Below the pieces are notes generated by a model that was given only the letters and a program-made list of their open reading frames with translations, was not told the origin of the DNA and did no database searches. Below are positions 24,360 to 36,198 of a DNA stretch of 64,000 nt, piece by piece (the first letter of the stretch is position 1; every line of letters starts with the position of its first letter). The stretch covers positions 5,456,011-5,520,010 of the forward strand of contig CM056564.1 of NCBI GenBank assembly GCA_029721515.1, in the 5' to 3' direction. The position numbers and the translations under genes were made by a program. Origin of the DNA: Synanceia verrucosa. Lineage: Eukaryota; Chordata; Actinopteri; Perciformes; Synanceiidae.

Positions 24360-24961
24360 CGAGCTGATTGATGAATACAGTGACTCATACATGTTCGCTC
24401 TGATCGGACTGGCTGTAGCTACATGGGAAGTTTCATCTCTCATGTCACATCTGAGGCATTTTTTTTCCTCTATTTTCTTTCGCGTGAAGCTCGTCTCCTT
24501 CTCCTTCCTCTTTCTCTCTTACATGCCTTTAACTAGAGAAAATGTGATTTCTCTCAGTGTGAAGGCATTCAGCCGACGAGAAACTTCACAGTCGACAAAG
24601 CAAAGGAAGAAAACTGCAAACCTGGCAGAGCTCAGGGTTTCTTAACCCAATACGCAGAAAAATATCAACATTTTGAAAGATACAATTTTGAACAATACAA
24701 TTTCAAAGATCTTTGAAGAAGAAAAACAGTCAAAAAATGACAGACGCGGCTGTTGCATGTACTATGTATTTCCTGTCTATCTAGTGGGGATCAAACAGGA
24801 CCTCAGGACATGAGACACACAGAGGAAGCTCCATGCAGACTACATGTAGATTTACATTCTTGACAGAAACACACTGGTCTTCCTGCAGCAACAGTAATTT
24901 ACACAATTTACACAAATTTACTTTACCTATTCCCCTTCATCTTCTCCTCTCTCTTCTTCAG

Positions 24962-25261
24962 TGATGCCTTCAGACTCCTCCACCAATCCTCTCCTCCAGC
25001 AGCAGCCTCCACCCCAGCAGGCGGCTCCTCTCCTCCCAGGTTCCTCTGCACCGCCTGCAGAACTTGTTCCTGGTGTTGGCTCAATCCCAGGGGCCTCTGC
25101 TGCTGTCGTAGCTGATGACGCTCAGGTCGGGAGCGGTCGCACCATCCCGACAGCTTGTGTGCGGCCCACTCACCCGCTACGAAGCTTCACCAACCCGCTG
25201 CTGCCACCACCCATGGGGACTATTGACCCCAAGGTGTACACCTCCATGATGTCACAATCCA
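24962..25261 (+). CDS. neo1: neo1 exon: cytoplasmic tail with P2 and WIRS motif
   Basis: This 300-nt exon (acceptor CTTCTTCAG, donor TCCA|GTGAGT) is phase 1 at both ends. Its first half is Pro/Gln/Ala-rich (STNPLLQQQPPPQQAAPLLP onward) and longer than I remember for mammals. Its second half is the P2 block RTIPTACVRPTHPLRSFTNP followed by LLPPPMGTIDPKV, nearly invariant in neogenins. LRSFTN (25177-25194) fits the WIRS consensus (hydrophobic-x-S/T-F-x-x) through which neogenin recruits the WAVE regulatory complex to actin (family knowledge). The Pro-rich flank may bind SH3-type partners (inference). A Tc1-like element begins only 250 bp downstream of the donor. Skipping this exon would keep frame but remove P2. 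Confidence 0.97.
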
Positions 25262-25511
25262 GTGAGTACAGCAAGAAATAACCACGAAGTGCAAACCGTA
25301 CCAGTGCCATAACCTGCTACCATGGCGTTGTCTGGTCTGGGAGTCATATCTGTTAACCTTGTCACCTAAAACTGACTTATTCAGTATGCAGTGGTACTGA
25401 GAGCCACGCTTTCATGACACTTTGTTATTTAGCATTCAGCTTTCATTCATACAGTCTGGCCTCTGTTGAAACTTTAACAGTGTTTTATCACACATGATGA
25501 CAAAACTAATA

Positions 25512-26880
25512 CACTCAACAAAAATATAAACGCAACACTTTTGTTTTTGCTCCCATTTTTTATGAGATGAACTCAAAGATCTAAAACATTTTCCACATAC
25601 ACAATATCACCATTTCTCTCAAATATTGTTCACAAACCACTCTAAATCTGTGATAATGACCACTTCTCCTTTGCTGAGATAATCCATCCCACCTCACAGG
25701 TGTGCCATATCAAGATGCTGATTAGACACCATGATTAGTGCACAGGTGTGCTTTAGACTGCCCACAATAAAAGGCCACTCTGAAAGGTGCAGTTTTATCA
25801 CACAGCACAATGCCACAGATGTCGCAAGATTTGAGGGAGCATGGAATTGGCATGCTGACAGCAGGAATGTCAACCAGAGCTGTTGCTCGTGTATTGAATG
25901 TTCATTTCTCAACCATAAGCCGTCTCCAAAGGTGTTTCAGAGAATTTGGCAATACATCCAACCAGCCTCACAACCGCAGACCATGTGTAACCACACCAGC
26001 CCAGGACCTCCACATCCAGCATGTTCACCTCCAAGATCTTCTGAGACCAGCCACTCGGACAGCTGCTGAAACAATCAGTTTGCATAACCAAAGAATTTCT
26101 GCACAAAGCCATGGTTATGGCATGAGCAGACGTCTGTTATGGACGAAGACAGGTGCGTTTTATTGATGGCATTTTGAATGCACAGAGATACCGTGACGAG
26201 ATCCTGAGGCCCATTGTTATGCCATACCTCCAAGAACATCACCTCATGTTGCAGCAGGATAATGCACGGCCCCATGTTGCAAGGACCTGTACACAATTCT
26301 TGGAAGCTGAAAACGTCGCAGTTCTTGCATGGCCAGCATACTCACCGGACATGTCACCCATTGAGCATGTTTGGGATGCTCTGGATCGGCGTATACGACA
26401 GCGTGTGCCAGTTCCTGCCAATATCCAGCAACTTCGCACAGCCATTGAAGAGAAATGGACCAACATTCCACAGGCCACAATCAACAACCTGATCAACTCT
26501 ATGCAGAGGAGATATGTTGCACTGCATGAGGCAAATGGTGGTCACACCAGATACTGACTGGTTTTATGAGTCCCCAGACCTCCCCCCAATAAAACAAAAC
26601 TGCACCTTTCAGAGTGGCCTTTTATTGTGGGCAGTCTAAGGCACACCTGTGCACTAATCATGGTGTCTAATCAGCATCTTGATATGGCACACCTGTGAGG
26701 TGGGATGGATTATCTCAGCAAAGGAGAAGTGCTCACTATCACAGATTTAGACTGGTTTGTGAACAATATTTGAGAGAAATGGTGATATTGTGTATGTGGA
26801 AAACATTTTAGATCTTTAAGTTCATCTCATAAAAAATGGGAGCAAAAACAAAAGTGTTGGGTTTATATTTTTGTTGAGTG
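25512..26880 (+). mobile_element. Tc1-like transposon with long inverted repeats, internally deleted
   Basis: The 1369-bp element is flanked by TA on both sides (25510-25511, 26881-26882). Terminal inverted repeats of about 285 bp (25512-25796 and 26596-26880) begin CACTCAACAAAAATATAAAC and are very similar. They enclose a broken transposase gene (25810-26557). A usual Tc1 element is about 1.6 kb, so this copy has lost a few hundred bp internally but keeps both ends, and could in principle be mobilised in trans. It sits in a neo1 intron, sense to the gene. Confidence 0.94.
25810..26557 (+). pseudogene. Tc1-like transposase, two fragments around an internal deletion
   Basis: The first fragment (25810-26166, frame 1) is the N-terminal paired-type DNA-binding region: MPQMSQDLREHGIGMLTAGM, STRAVARVLNVHFSTISRLQ and a second helix-turn-helix up to RISAQ. 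The second (from about 26153 to the stop at 26555-26557, frame 2) is the catalytic C-terminus: FIDGILNAQRYRDEIL, LMLQQDNARPHVART with Asp at 26258-26260, and AYSPDMSPIEHVWDALDRR with Glu at 26363-26365. That Asp and Glu are separated by 34 residues, as in DD34E Tc1 enzymes. The central part, including the first catalytic Asp (the TDESRF-like motif), is deleted and the frame shifts, so no active enzyme can be made. Confidence 0.93.
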
Positions 26881-27033
26881 TATATAAAAAGTAGCACACA
26901 GTAGCATCTCCTGAAGCTCCAGTTTGTTGATTGTTTTGTCAGATTCCAGTGACTCTGTGTTTAAACCAGGTCCTAGTTGAATATTATTTGATATTTTATT
27001 CAGAGAAACTAAATGTGTTAGCCTGAGGCTGTT

Positions 27034-27040
<7 letters not shown>

Positions 27041-27065
<25 letters not shown>
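27041..27065 (+). repeat. (TG)n microsatellite
   Basis: A pure TG run of 12 units. Confidence 0.95.
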
Positions 27066-27293
27066 TGTGCTCAGCATGGCTGAGTTGTATTAAGCCAGGC
27101 AACATTTGCAGAGCAGCGCTCCACTCTGGAGGTGAAGTGTCTCAGTCTTTTCTTCCTCCCTCTTTCTTCTTTTTTTCTGATTAGCAGGGTGAGTCGTCAG
27201 AAATAACGCTGGAAGTGGTATTTTTGGCTGCATTTTCTCTGCCATTGTTCCCTACACAATGTATTCTCCAGCTAACTATTATTATTTCTGCAG

Positions 27294-27560
27294 AGGAGTG
27301 TGCTGGATATGTCCAGAGAGGAGGGAGGGACATGGGCAGGATGAGACATGAAGGCATATGATTGGTTCTCCCATCTCGCTCTGAGTGTCAGTTGATTGGT
27401 CAGAGTTTTTACAGTCCTGTAGCTGCCACAGAGGTCTGATTCTTTTCCTTCCTTTTTCTGAAGACATTATGTATTGACTGATCTCAGGGTGGAAGGAGGT
27501 GGAATTTCACCCAGTAGAATAAAAAGTGTTTCTGAACAGCATCAAGGACTATAGATTTAA
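27294..27560 (+). repeat. MITE family B, 5'-truncated copy (B2)
   Basis: It follows 37755-38042 closely over about 265 bp, sharing ATTGGTCAGAGTTTTTACAG, CTGATTCTTTTCCTTCCTTT and CAGTAGAAYAAAAAGTGTTT. It ends ACTATAGATTTAA. The 5' part of the family is missing. Confidence 0.82.
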
Positions 27561-27584
27561 GTAGACTACTTACGGTGTTGTGCT

Positions 27585-28335
27585 CTTTACTAAAAAACAG
27601 TAACTAGTTACAGTTACCAGTTACTTCATTCAAAAAGTAACTCAATTACTTTGTTACTTACTTACGCCATAAAGTAACATGTCACTGTTAAAAGTAACAG
27701 TTTTAGTTGCTCTTTAGGACCCTGGGGAGTGAGAGTTTGTCTTATGGTGTGTTCACTGGAAGTCAGAACTTGGAGCTCAGATCATCTTAACCTTAAAGTG
27801 TAGTGCTCCCAGCTCTTCCAGCCTTACAGACGAACAACAAAACATGTAGATACTGTTTACATCAGTAGCAGATAGAATGAATTCTGTGTCTGATTGGTGA
27901 GATTCATCAGACTGTTTGAGTTGGAACTTATGGGGATTCTGATTTCAATTCTGACTTGGAGTTTGGAAATTCCAACATTTGTATACAATTTGAACACACC
28001 ATGAGTCTAAACATACAAATGCCAGCCTCACAGTGTTGCTGCAATGACACTCATGCTCGGTTTAATTGGCAATGTTTGTCTCCTTATGATGGGAAAGTGG
28101 GGACAGAGGGGACAGATCAGTGTCTCTATGAATCTGTCCCCCATCCCTAGAGACATCTGCGAGCATGAATGAAAGCAGTCTGAACTCATCAATCAGAAAA
28201 TCATTTACCAAGTAACAGACTAACGCACCATGTTGTAACAGTAACTGCATTTATTTATTTAAAAAGTAACACATGCATTACTGCTCATCACTGATTACAT
28301 ATATGATGTAAATTATGTAATGTAACTTGAGATAC
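27585..28335. mobile_element. Candidate MITE with AAGTAAC/GTTACTT-rich ends
   Basis: AAAAAGTAAC, GTTACTT and TAACTAGTTAC words cluster at 27590-27710 and in inverted form at 28210-28330, enclosing ordinary sequence. A related fragment lies at about 23935-24020. Superfamily and exact limits are uncertain. Confidence 0.5.
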
Positions 28336-30175
28336 TATAAGTCAGTGTTAACTTTGACATGAGCTCCAATCTCATGGGCGATTTATGGTTTACATCATAT
28401 CGCATAAAGTGGGTCTTTCTACAGTCCTTCCATATTCCTCCTTTGACGGGAAAGACATGATGCTAATGCTAAAGTCACTCAAGTCTTCTGCCATATGTAT
28501 ACCTCCATAAATCCCAACATGAAGTGCTTCAGTAAGGTGTTCTACCAGAGGAGAGAAAACAATTCTACCAAAAGATATTCCCTCGTTCCCTCTCTGTCTT
28601 ATTGACTCTACTTTTTGTCTCTTACTGATCTGATTTGTTAGATCTTTTAATCTCTCTCCTCTCCTTCTATACCTCATCCTGTCATTCTCTCTCTGATCGC
28701 CTGCAGCAGTCTGAACAGAAAACAAAATACTCGCCTGCAGTCCATATGATCTCTGGACAGTGTGTGTGTATGTGGAGGTGTGTTGTGTTTTCCTACTTTC
28801 TGTAGGTGTGTATCACCTCTATATGTGTGTGTGTGGGTGGATGTAGTTCCATTATGGTTCTGTTTACACGCCCAGGTGGCCTCAGATTAACATTGATTTT
28901 CAGCTCCTGGAAACCTTTTGCTCAGAAATAGCGAGCCTGAGGCGACGCTCGGTTTGCCTCTCAGAGCCCCCCCGCTCACCCGGTGACCCCCCCACCACCC
29001 TCCCTACCCGAACACAGAGCCTCAGAGCAGGGCAGCGCTACCTCCATCACCCCCTCCCCCACCTCCGTCTCTCTCTCTCTATCAACAGGGAAAAAAACAG
29101 AGTTGTGAGCGATGGCGTTTGATGTTCATTGTTGGCCCTGTTGGTGTGTTTATCTGGGCCTGAATGACTCCCTCAGTGAAAAGAATGACATGTTTTCACG
29201 GTTTAATTGGATTGTTGTGGTGAAAATGAGGAAGGGAGAGAAGAAGAGAGGGAGAGAGAGAGAGACCTCAGCAGACTAAAGGTTGACGCTCCAGTTTGTG
29301 AATTGGATAGAAAGCTGAACAGGGAAGAGGTTTATCTGACTCAAAGCAACAAGGTGAATGCTCTGGAATAATATTCTTAAAAGCAAATGCTGACATAAGG
29401 CAAGATAAAAAAAAAAGAAGAAATGAGGCACTTTCATGCATTTTCAATATTTAACCAAGGCCACAAAATTTATTGAAACCTCAAATGTGAAACTGTTTCA
29501 TAAATGTGTACCAGTTCACTGTTATTTGAATAATTATGTCAATGTAGAATGTGGAGAGTGTGTACATGTGACGTCTAGCTCATAAGGAAAAGAAATGATT
29601 CTTGAAGGAGCTCAAATAGAGAGCTGGGTGATGTGTAACTTTTTCTCCCATCTAGTGGTTAAATTTGACTTTGCATGCATTGCAACATGGTTGGAACTAC
29701 GGTGAGCAGAATGGGTCACCTCCCAGGTATCACCACGGATCCCCAGCCCGGAGCTCCAGTCATTTTATGGCCCTTTTACACTATAAGAATCGGCGCGGCA
29801 TAAGTATGGTCTTGTATTATGACCAAAAGTGCAGTACAGGTTTTAGTTTAGTGCTGGGTAAGTAAAACCGGCGTCTCCACCTTGCTTCTCTGTGAAAAGT
29901 GAATCACAAAATGCGGAAATGCATTTTGTCCTATGGGTACTAGCAGGTAGTGCTTTATGTCCCTCTCAGCAGTTCATAGTTTTTGATAGACCGTATGAGC
30001 GACCCACTCCATGTAAAGACAGATAACTATCCACTCTATAGGCAAGACTCCACTGGATGCTTTCATCTGCAACTAAACAGAGTAGCCATTCTTGGCTAGC
30101 ATTTCACTTTTTTTTTTTAATTGCCAACAAGTGTCCACCCAGATACTCTTAACATATCAACACCTACATCACACA

Positions 30176-30540
30176 TCCATCCATCTATTATCTACCGCTT
30201 ATCCACATAAGGTCGCGGGGGGGCTGGAGCCTATCCCAGCCTATTAGGGTGAAAGGCAGGGTACACCCTTGGCCAGGTCTCCAGTTCATCACAGGACACA
30301 TAGAGACAGACAACCACTCATACTCACATTCACACCTACGGGCAATTTAAATTAGCCAATTAACCTAATCCTCATGCATGTTTTTGGATGGTGGGAGGAA
30401 GCCAGAGTACCAGAGAGAACCCACACAGACATGAGGAGAACATGCAAACTCCACACAGAAAGGCCCCGGGCTAGGGATTCGAACCTGGTACCTTCTTGCT
30501 GTGAGGCGACAGTGCTAACCACTACACCACCATGCCGCCC
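30176..30540 (-). mobile_element. tRNA-headed SINE with 13-bp target-site duplication
   Basis: This 365-bp minus-strand copy has its tail (ATCCATCCATCT) at the left and its GGCGGCATGGTGGTGTAGTG head at the right. It is flanked by the perfect direct repeat CCTACATCACACA (30163-30175 and 30541-30553), the signature of target-primed reverse transcription. The head has tRNA-like box A and box B (GGTTCGAATCCC on the minus strand) for RNA polymerase III; the 3' part resembles fish L2/Maui LINE tails (from memory). The intact duplication suggests a fairly recent insertion. Confidence 0.92.
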
Positions 30541-31335
30541 CCTACATCACACAATTAGCCATTAAATAAAAACACATTTCATCATGCAAGGAGGCTTTCT
30601 GTACATTTACGAACTCTGACCCTCAATATCAAATAATTCTTTCAAAAGACCAACAAGTGTTTTCAATCAATGACAGTACACATTGCTATTCATGTGTCAG
30701 TTAAATCTGCACAGGCAAAAGTTCTTGTTGGTAAGCATAAAATCCATTATTTTTATATTTCTGTTTCATTTTACCATGAACACAGTTCATATATTTGTGA
30801 ATTTCTGACAACACACTATCTGAAAGTGAATGAATCACCTTTGCTGTACGGAATGTGCATGAAAAAAAATTGACAACATTTCTGCAGTAAAAGCTGTTTT
30901 AGCAATCTGACATGACAACCAGAGATCAACAAAAAAATCCAACATACATGGCCTCTGGTTCCAAATGGTTGAAAATAAAATACACACATACATTAAAACG
31001 TGCGTTGCTGTATCCAAATGTCCATTTTCACTAGTTGTGTGTCGCATTCAAATAAGACCAGATATCCATCATTTTGGTACTGGGTAAGCTTGTAGCCTAC
31101 GTTAGGACTACATTAAGACTTTTTCAGCAGTTTAGAAACATGTTAGTTTACTACATATTCTGTGAAAGCAACATGGATTGTGTGAATGGCGTATTCCTTC
31201 AGAGACAGGCTTTGTTAATTGCGTTTCAAGTTTTGAACACAAAAGATGTTAGCGATTGTAAAATGCTATAAAATTTGCTACATGCAGTCTGTTTGATACA
31301 ACCCAAAGATGATGTGAAGTCATTTTGCCATATTT

Positions 31336-31760
31336 CAGAATCAGAATCAGAAAGAAGTTTATTGCCAAGTATGTTTGCACAAACAAGGAATTTAACTTGA
31401 TATTCTGGTGCATGATTTATGAACATATAAACATCTAAACTTAAATATATAAATGCAGTGCAGAGATAAATACCAAAAGATGATAAGGTGGCTAAGAACA
31501 AATATAAATATGACTCTGATTATGTGATAAGACAAACAAACAGTGCAATATGGAGATTAAAAAAACTGTACAGAAATGTGCAATATTCAGAAATTTAAGA
31601 TCTAACAGCCAGTAGTCCTTCAGGAATATTTGATGAATGGTGTCATAATAATAGAGTTCATTCAAGATCTGTACAGTAAGGGCATCACGATCACTGGATT
31701 GAAAGAACTTATTACTAGAATAAATACACATTTTTTTAGGAGACAGGGTTGACATTCTTA
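31336..31760 (+). repeat. Probable interspersed repeat (TCAGAATCAGAAAGAAGTTT type)
   Basis: The start, with AGAAGTTTATTGCCAAGTAT and GCACAAACAAGGAATTT, is a motif I associate with a common fish interspersed repeat. The rest resembles no element I can name. Limits are approximate. Confidence 0.4.
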
Positions 31761-34700
31761 TCCAAACATGAGTAGGAATCTGTTTTTATTTTTATGCTGG
31801 GCTAAATTCAGTGAGTCAAAGAAGTGGAATAATTTAAACCAGAATTATGTTGTTGCTATGAAAAGTGTTAGATTGGATAATACTGTGACCAACGTCTGAG
31901 CTTGAAAAAGGTTTTTTTCCTCTTCCACCCGTGCTCCCTAATTTTATATCAATATTTAAAGTGAAACCTTCCCTTTTGAAATGGAGCCTCCAGAGCCCAT
32001 CTGCAGAGTAAAGTATGATGGTGGTCAGTTACTCACCTAAATTGGCCTGAATGTGCGCCTTAATGCTGGAAGCTGTAATGGGATTGTCTGGCTCAATGTC
32101 TGATACTGAGAAAAGGCATTTCAGCCACAGCTGGCGGTAGACACAGAGCCAGCTGTGATGGATGTTTTTAAGTGTACGCCTCCATCTCGCCTCAGAGGGC
32201 ACGTGCTATTACCAATAAAAAGCTTAAGGATAGTTTAAAATGGTTATCTCTAACATTTGGACAACCACGTACAGCTCAGCCATAGACTTGATAATCATTC
32301 TCAATAGTACACTGGGCTTTATTTTATTTTCTAGAGGCTGCAATTACTCAATATACAGTATGTCCTCAGGCGTTACAGGGAAGGTCAGCAAAATCATTAG
32401 GATTCATTCCTGGACTGTAAATATACAGTACATGAAGACATAAAAGAGCAGCATCAGAATAGAATAGTTGACAAGTCCAAATTATAAGAAAGTAAGTCAA
32501 TATCTTTTCTTTCTCAAAGATTATTAAAGAGAATATGCTATATTACTGCAAAATTGTGAGCCGGTCAAATTATGAATATAAAATGAAAAAAAAAAGAAAA
32601 TAGTCATGATTTTCAAAATTAATTGGGATTAGGTGAAATAATAATAATAGTGAGTTATTATGACCTACTTTTTCATAATGCTAACCAACAATAACTTTTC
32701 ATATTTTTAAAATCATTTTAATTCATGACAAGCTGTTTTCACCTTCATAGTGGGTGTGGGTGTTTCCAGTTCACACACATAATTAAGGGGCCATCACAAA
32801 TTTGATTTAGCATCTCACAATTTAGACTAACTTTATTTTCACAAACTTTAATATTTTTTTCCTGGGTACAAAAGGAGAAAGAAGTTTTGTGTGATGATTT
32901 GTTTAAAAATACTTCATTTATCTGAGGACATTTGTGTCTATTCTTGCACAAATAATGAGAGGAAAAAAAAAAATTAATCCTAGGATTACTTTAGAGAGTT
33001 CACTAAACCTTAAGCGCTCAGGCTGTCTACACACCTTCTTTCTTCCTGACCAGTGAGGGAGCCAGCTGCACAGACAGGTAGACATCAAACAGACATGAGA
33101 GGGACATAAAAAGAAGATAAACCAGGCAGAAACAGAAAGTCTTGTGTGAAGCAGAGGAGATGCCTGCCTCTTCCCTCCAGAGACACAATGTCTCCTCAAA
33201 GACATGTCTCATCTTAAGCTGTATTTATTTCAAACCATTGCTCAGGATCAATAACCCCTCCCCCTCCATCCTCACCTTCTATCGTTGTAAATCTCTCCAT
33301 CTGTGCCTTCGACCCAGAAACAGAGACAGGCACCACTGATGTGACCCCCGGCGGGCGCTTCACACCTCTGCTGCTGTTTGTCTGGTAAATATATCCACCT
33401 CTCTGAGCAGACGAGCCGCCGCTCACCCCACACCCCCACCCCTCTCTGACAAACCCCCCGAGGGTGAGCCAGGCACCGTGAAACTCCCTTTTATGGCTTT
33501 CTCCACTGTGGATGTGTAACCTTTGCTTCGGCTCTGTACTGCTGCAGCTCATTGTGTTTTTCCACAAAACGTCTTTTTCTGGGGCTCAGCTCAGTTTGGA
33601 TTCAGTCTGACAGCAGCGTGCTGAGAAGTCATACAAACACATTTGGTTCTACTTCATTTTAAAATGAAGCTGGCAGCGATTTCTCCACCGCTTTTTACAG
33701 ACATTCAGAGTCACACAAGGTCAGTAATACTGTGAGAGTGAAGTAGTGGGACTGCAAGGTACAGACTCAAAGTCTGGAGCCAAACTGAGGGCATGATGTG
33801 CCACACCAGAAAGTTTGGATAGGTGATGTCACTACTCATGGGGCAAAAACTACAAAGATCTGGGGCCAATTTGGCTGTGTGTTGCAAGATGTGCATGGAA
33901 TCTGTAAAGTTTGACCACATTCTTAAAACGCAATCCTTTCATCAAACCAACACCTAAACCCAACATGGCACGTCAGATGGTTTGTTACACTGAACTACTG
34001 CAAAAGTCATTGGTGAGTGTTTGGAAATAAAAATAAAGCATGTGATTGGATGAACCATCTATCAATCAAACTATTGCCAAAATCAGCAGAAGAGTGAAAA
34101 GAAATCACTTCCATCAGGCAAAGGTCTTTACTGTTCCTTCACTGGAACGCTTCAATGATCAACGACCCAATACCATTGATGGAAAATCTCAATATCATCT
34201 TTAAGGTGTACCTTTATTTTGAAATTCTCACGATAAGTCTGTATCACCACTTCTTCCTAAACATCAATACAGCACTTATATATGAGAAAAGTGACATTTT
34301 ATAGTGAACAACCTTATTATGTTATTTTTTATTACATTGTTTTTACTTAAATATAACGAAAACATAATTTGTCAAATCGTATTTTAGTTGTTTTTTTATG
34401 TTTTATTATAAATTGATAAAACTGATTGTGTTGAATGGGTGTCTCATATAAATCGCCGGTATGATACGTTGAAAAAAATGATTCTGAGGTCCAGTAAATG
34501 TAACATAGTTAAATCTGTTATAATTAACAATAAAAAATCAAGTTTGTTTACATGAATATATCAAGTATTAGGTGAATTATCACTTGTTGAAAATACATGA
34601 AAATGGGCATTTATTTGTAAAGTTAGTTTTCGCTACTTAAAATCAACCAATCATTTTTACAACGACCAAAATTGAGTAAAGTTTACAGGCACTGACACCT

Positions 34701-34985
34701 TTATATTTTACGACTTCTCTGAATCACGTGATATCTCCAACAAGAGAAGTCATTTTTCAGTGTAACCTATTGTTGATATAACAGGTGCTATTGCAACATC
34801 TACACTAACTAGTGTTGCCTGATGTATGCTAATTATTCCTATTTGAATGAAAATTTGGCCTGTTCTACGATAAATCAAAAAAGGCCAAATGAATGATAAT
34901 TTGACCGTTTTGTGAACGTGTGGTTGCAACCAGCCTGTCCCGGTCTGCCAGACTGTTCTTTTCTTGCTAATTATAGTTGGTTGAG

Positions 34986-35971
34986 GGCGGCACAGTGGTG
35001 TAGTGGTTAGCACTGCCGCCTCACAGCAAGGGGGTACCGGGTTCGAAATTTATGTGTGGAGTTTGCATGTTCTCCCCGTGTCTGTGTGGGTTCTCTCCAG
35101 GTACTCCAGCTTCCTCCCACCATCCAAAAACATGCATGGGGATTAGGTTAATTGGCTAATTTAAATTGACCGTAGGTGTAAATGTGAGTGTGAGTGGTTG
35201 TCTGTCTCTATGTGTCCTGTGATAAACTTGGAGATTTGTACAGGGTGTACCTTGCCTTTCACCCTAAAGGCTGTAATATACTTCTCCGACGACGTAATAC
35301 GTTGTCCGACTCCGTAGCTACGGAGACCCCTCGAGCCCTCGCAGTTCTCCGTCGTGATGCGTGTTGTGCAGCCCTGCGCTGAAATGCACCCCCTTGGAAA
35401 GTGAAGCAATTCGCCTTAATATCACAGATAAAAGCAGGAGAAAACACTATTTTATGATTTAATTATTTGTGAGGGAGATAGAAGAGAAGAACATTGGTTG
35501 CTTTTAGTCTTTAAAACTCCTCTTCCTCTTTCTTCTCAACATAAAATCAGATAATAGCAAATGCAAACCAACAACTTTTGGTATGTTCTGTGGAAATATA
35601 CCCCAGCCATAATTACTAAATGAATTAAATGGATTTATTGAGCAAGCTGAATGTGTTTGACTTGCGTTTCACAAGGCTAATCGATACTTTAATTCCTGCT
35701 CTGTCTGTGCTGCAGCAGAGGCGACCTGTCTGTCTGTTTCTGTGTAGGGAGAGGGGCTGCATTTCAGGGCAGGGATGCAACTAGAGGACCAATCACAGCC
35801 CTTGTCGTCTCCGTCTTCCCTTGACGGATTGACGGACAGTTAAAAAAAAAATCCTGCGCCCGGAGAGGACGGAGTACTACACTACACTTTATGGAGTAAT
35901 ATAAATTGGCCTTTAGACAGCTGGGATAGGCTCCAGCCCCCCAAGACCCTATGAGGATGGATGGATTGATG
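34986..35971 (+). mobile_element. tRNA-headed SINE, interrupted by a Harbinger-like MITE
   Basis: The head GGCGGCACAGTGGTGTAGTG starts at 34986; the tail GGATGGATGGATTGATG ends at 35971. The perfect 12-bp duplication TAGTTGGTTGAG flanks it (34974-34985 and 35972-35983). The SINE body is broken after CACCCTAA (35267) by 645 bp of foreign sequence and resumes at GACAGCTGGGATAGG (35916). Confidence 0.92.
35268..35912. mobile_element. PIF/Harbinger-like MITE nested in a SINE
   Basis: It splits an otherwise normal SINE copy. The ends are imperfect inverted repeats: AGGCTGTAATATACTTCTCC at the left and, in complement, AGGCCAATTTATATTACTCC at the right. The flanks are TAA (35265-35267) and TTA (35913-35915), compatible with a 3-bp TWA duplication bearing one change. 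Subterminal CGTCCGAC/CGGAGTC words are repeated in inverted form. No coding capacity. Confidence 0.75.
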
Positions 35972-36198
35972 TAGTTGGTTGAGTGTGAGATATGAATGAT
36001 GTTTGTCTCAGAATAACAAGTGTGATTGGCTAGGTGCAGCTGACCATTCAGCTAATGTAGCCTCAGCTCAGGACAAATCAGATCAGACCGGGTCAGAAAG
36101 TCGACTGACAAGCCTTGGTGGATTTAGCATAAGTGGCCTCAAGGCCTCAGGATTTGGCTCATTAGTTCCCACCTGTCATTTGTTTATGGGGGACACTT

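Larger units (their letters stand above)
20798..24961 (+). other. neo1: neo1 intron (4.2 kb)
   Basis: Donor GTACTG, acceptor CTTCTTCAG. It holds copy 2 of the TTAA-type repeat (21762-22072), a TA/CA microsatellite (22076-22357), a short perfect palindrome (23575-23616), a ~51-bp tandem repeat (23617-23925), and TC/TG runs at 24327-24359. No exon is recognised. Confidence 0.82.
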
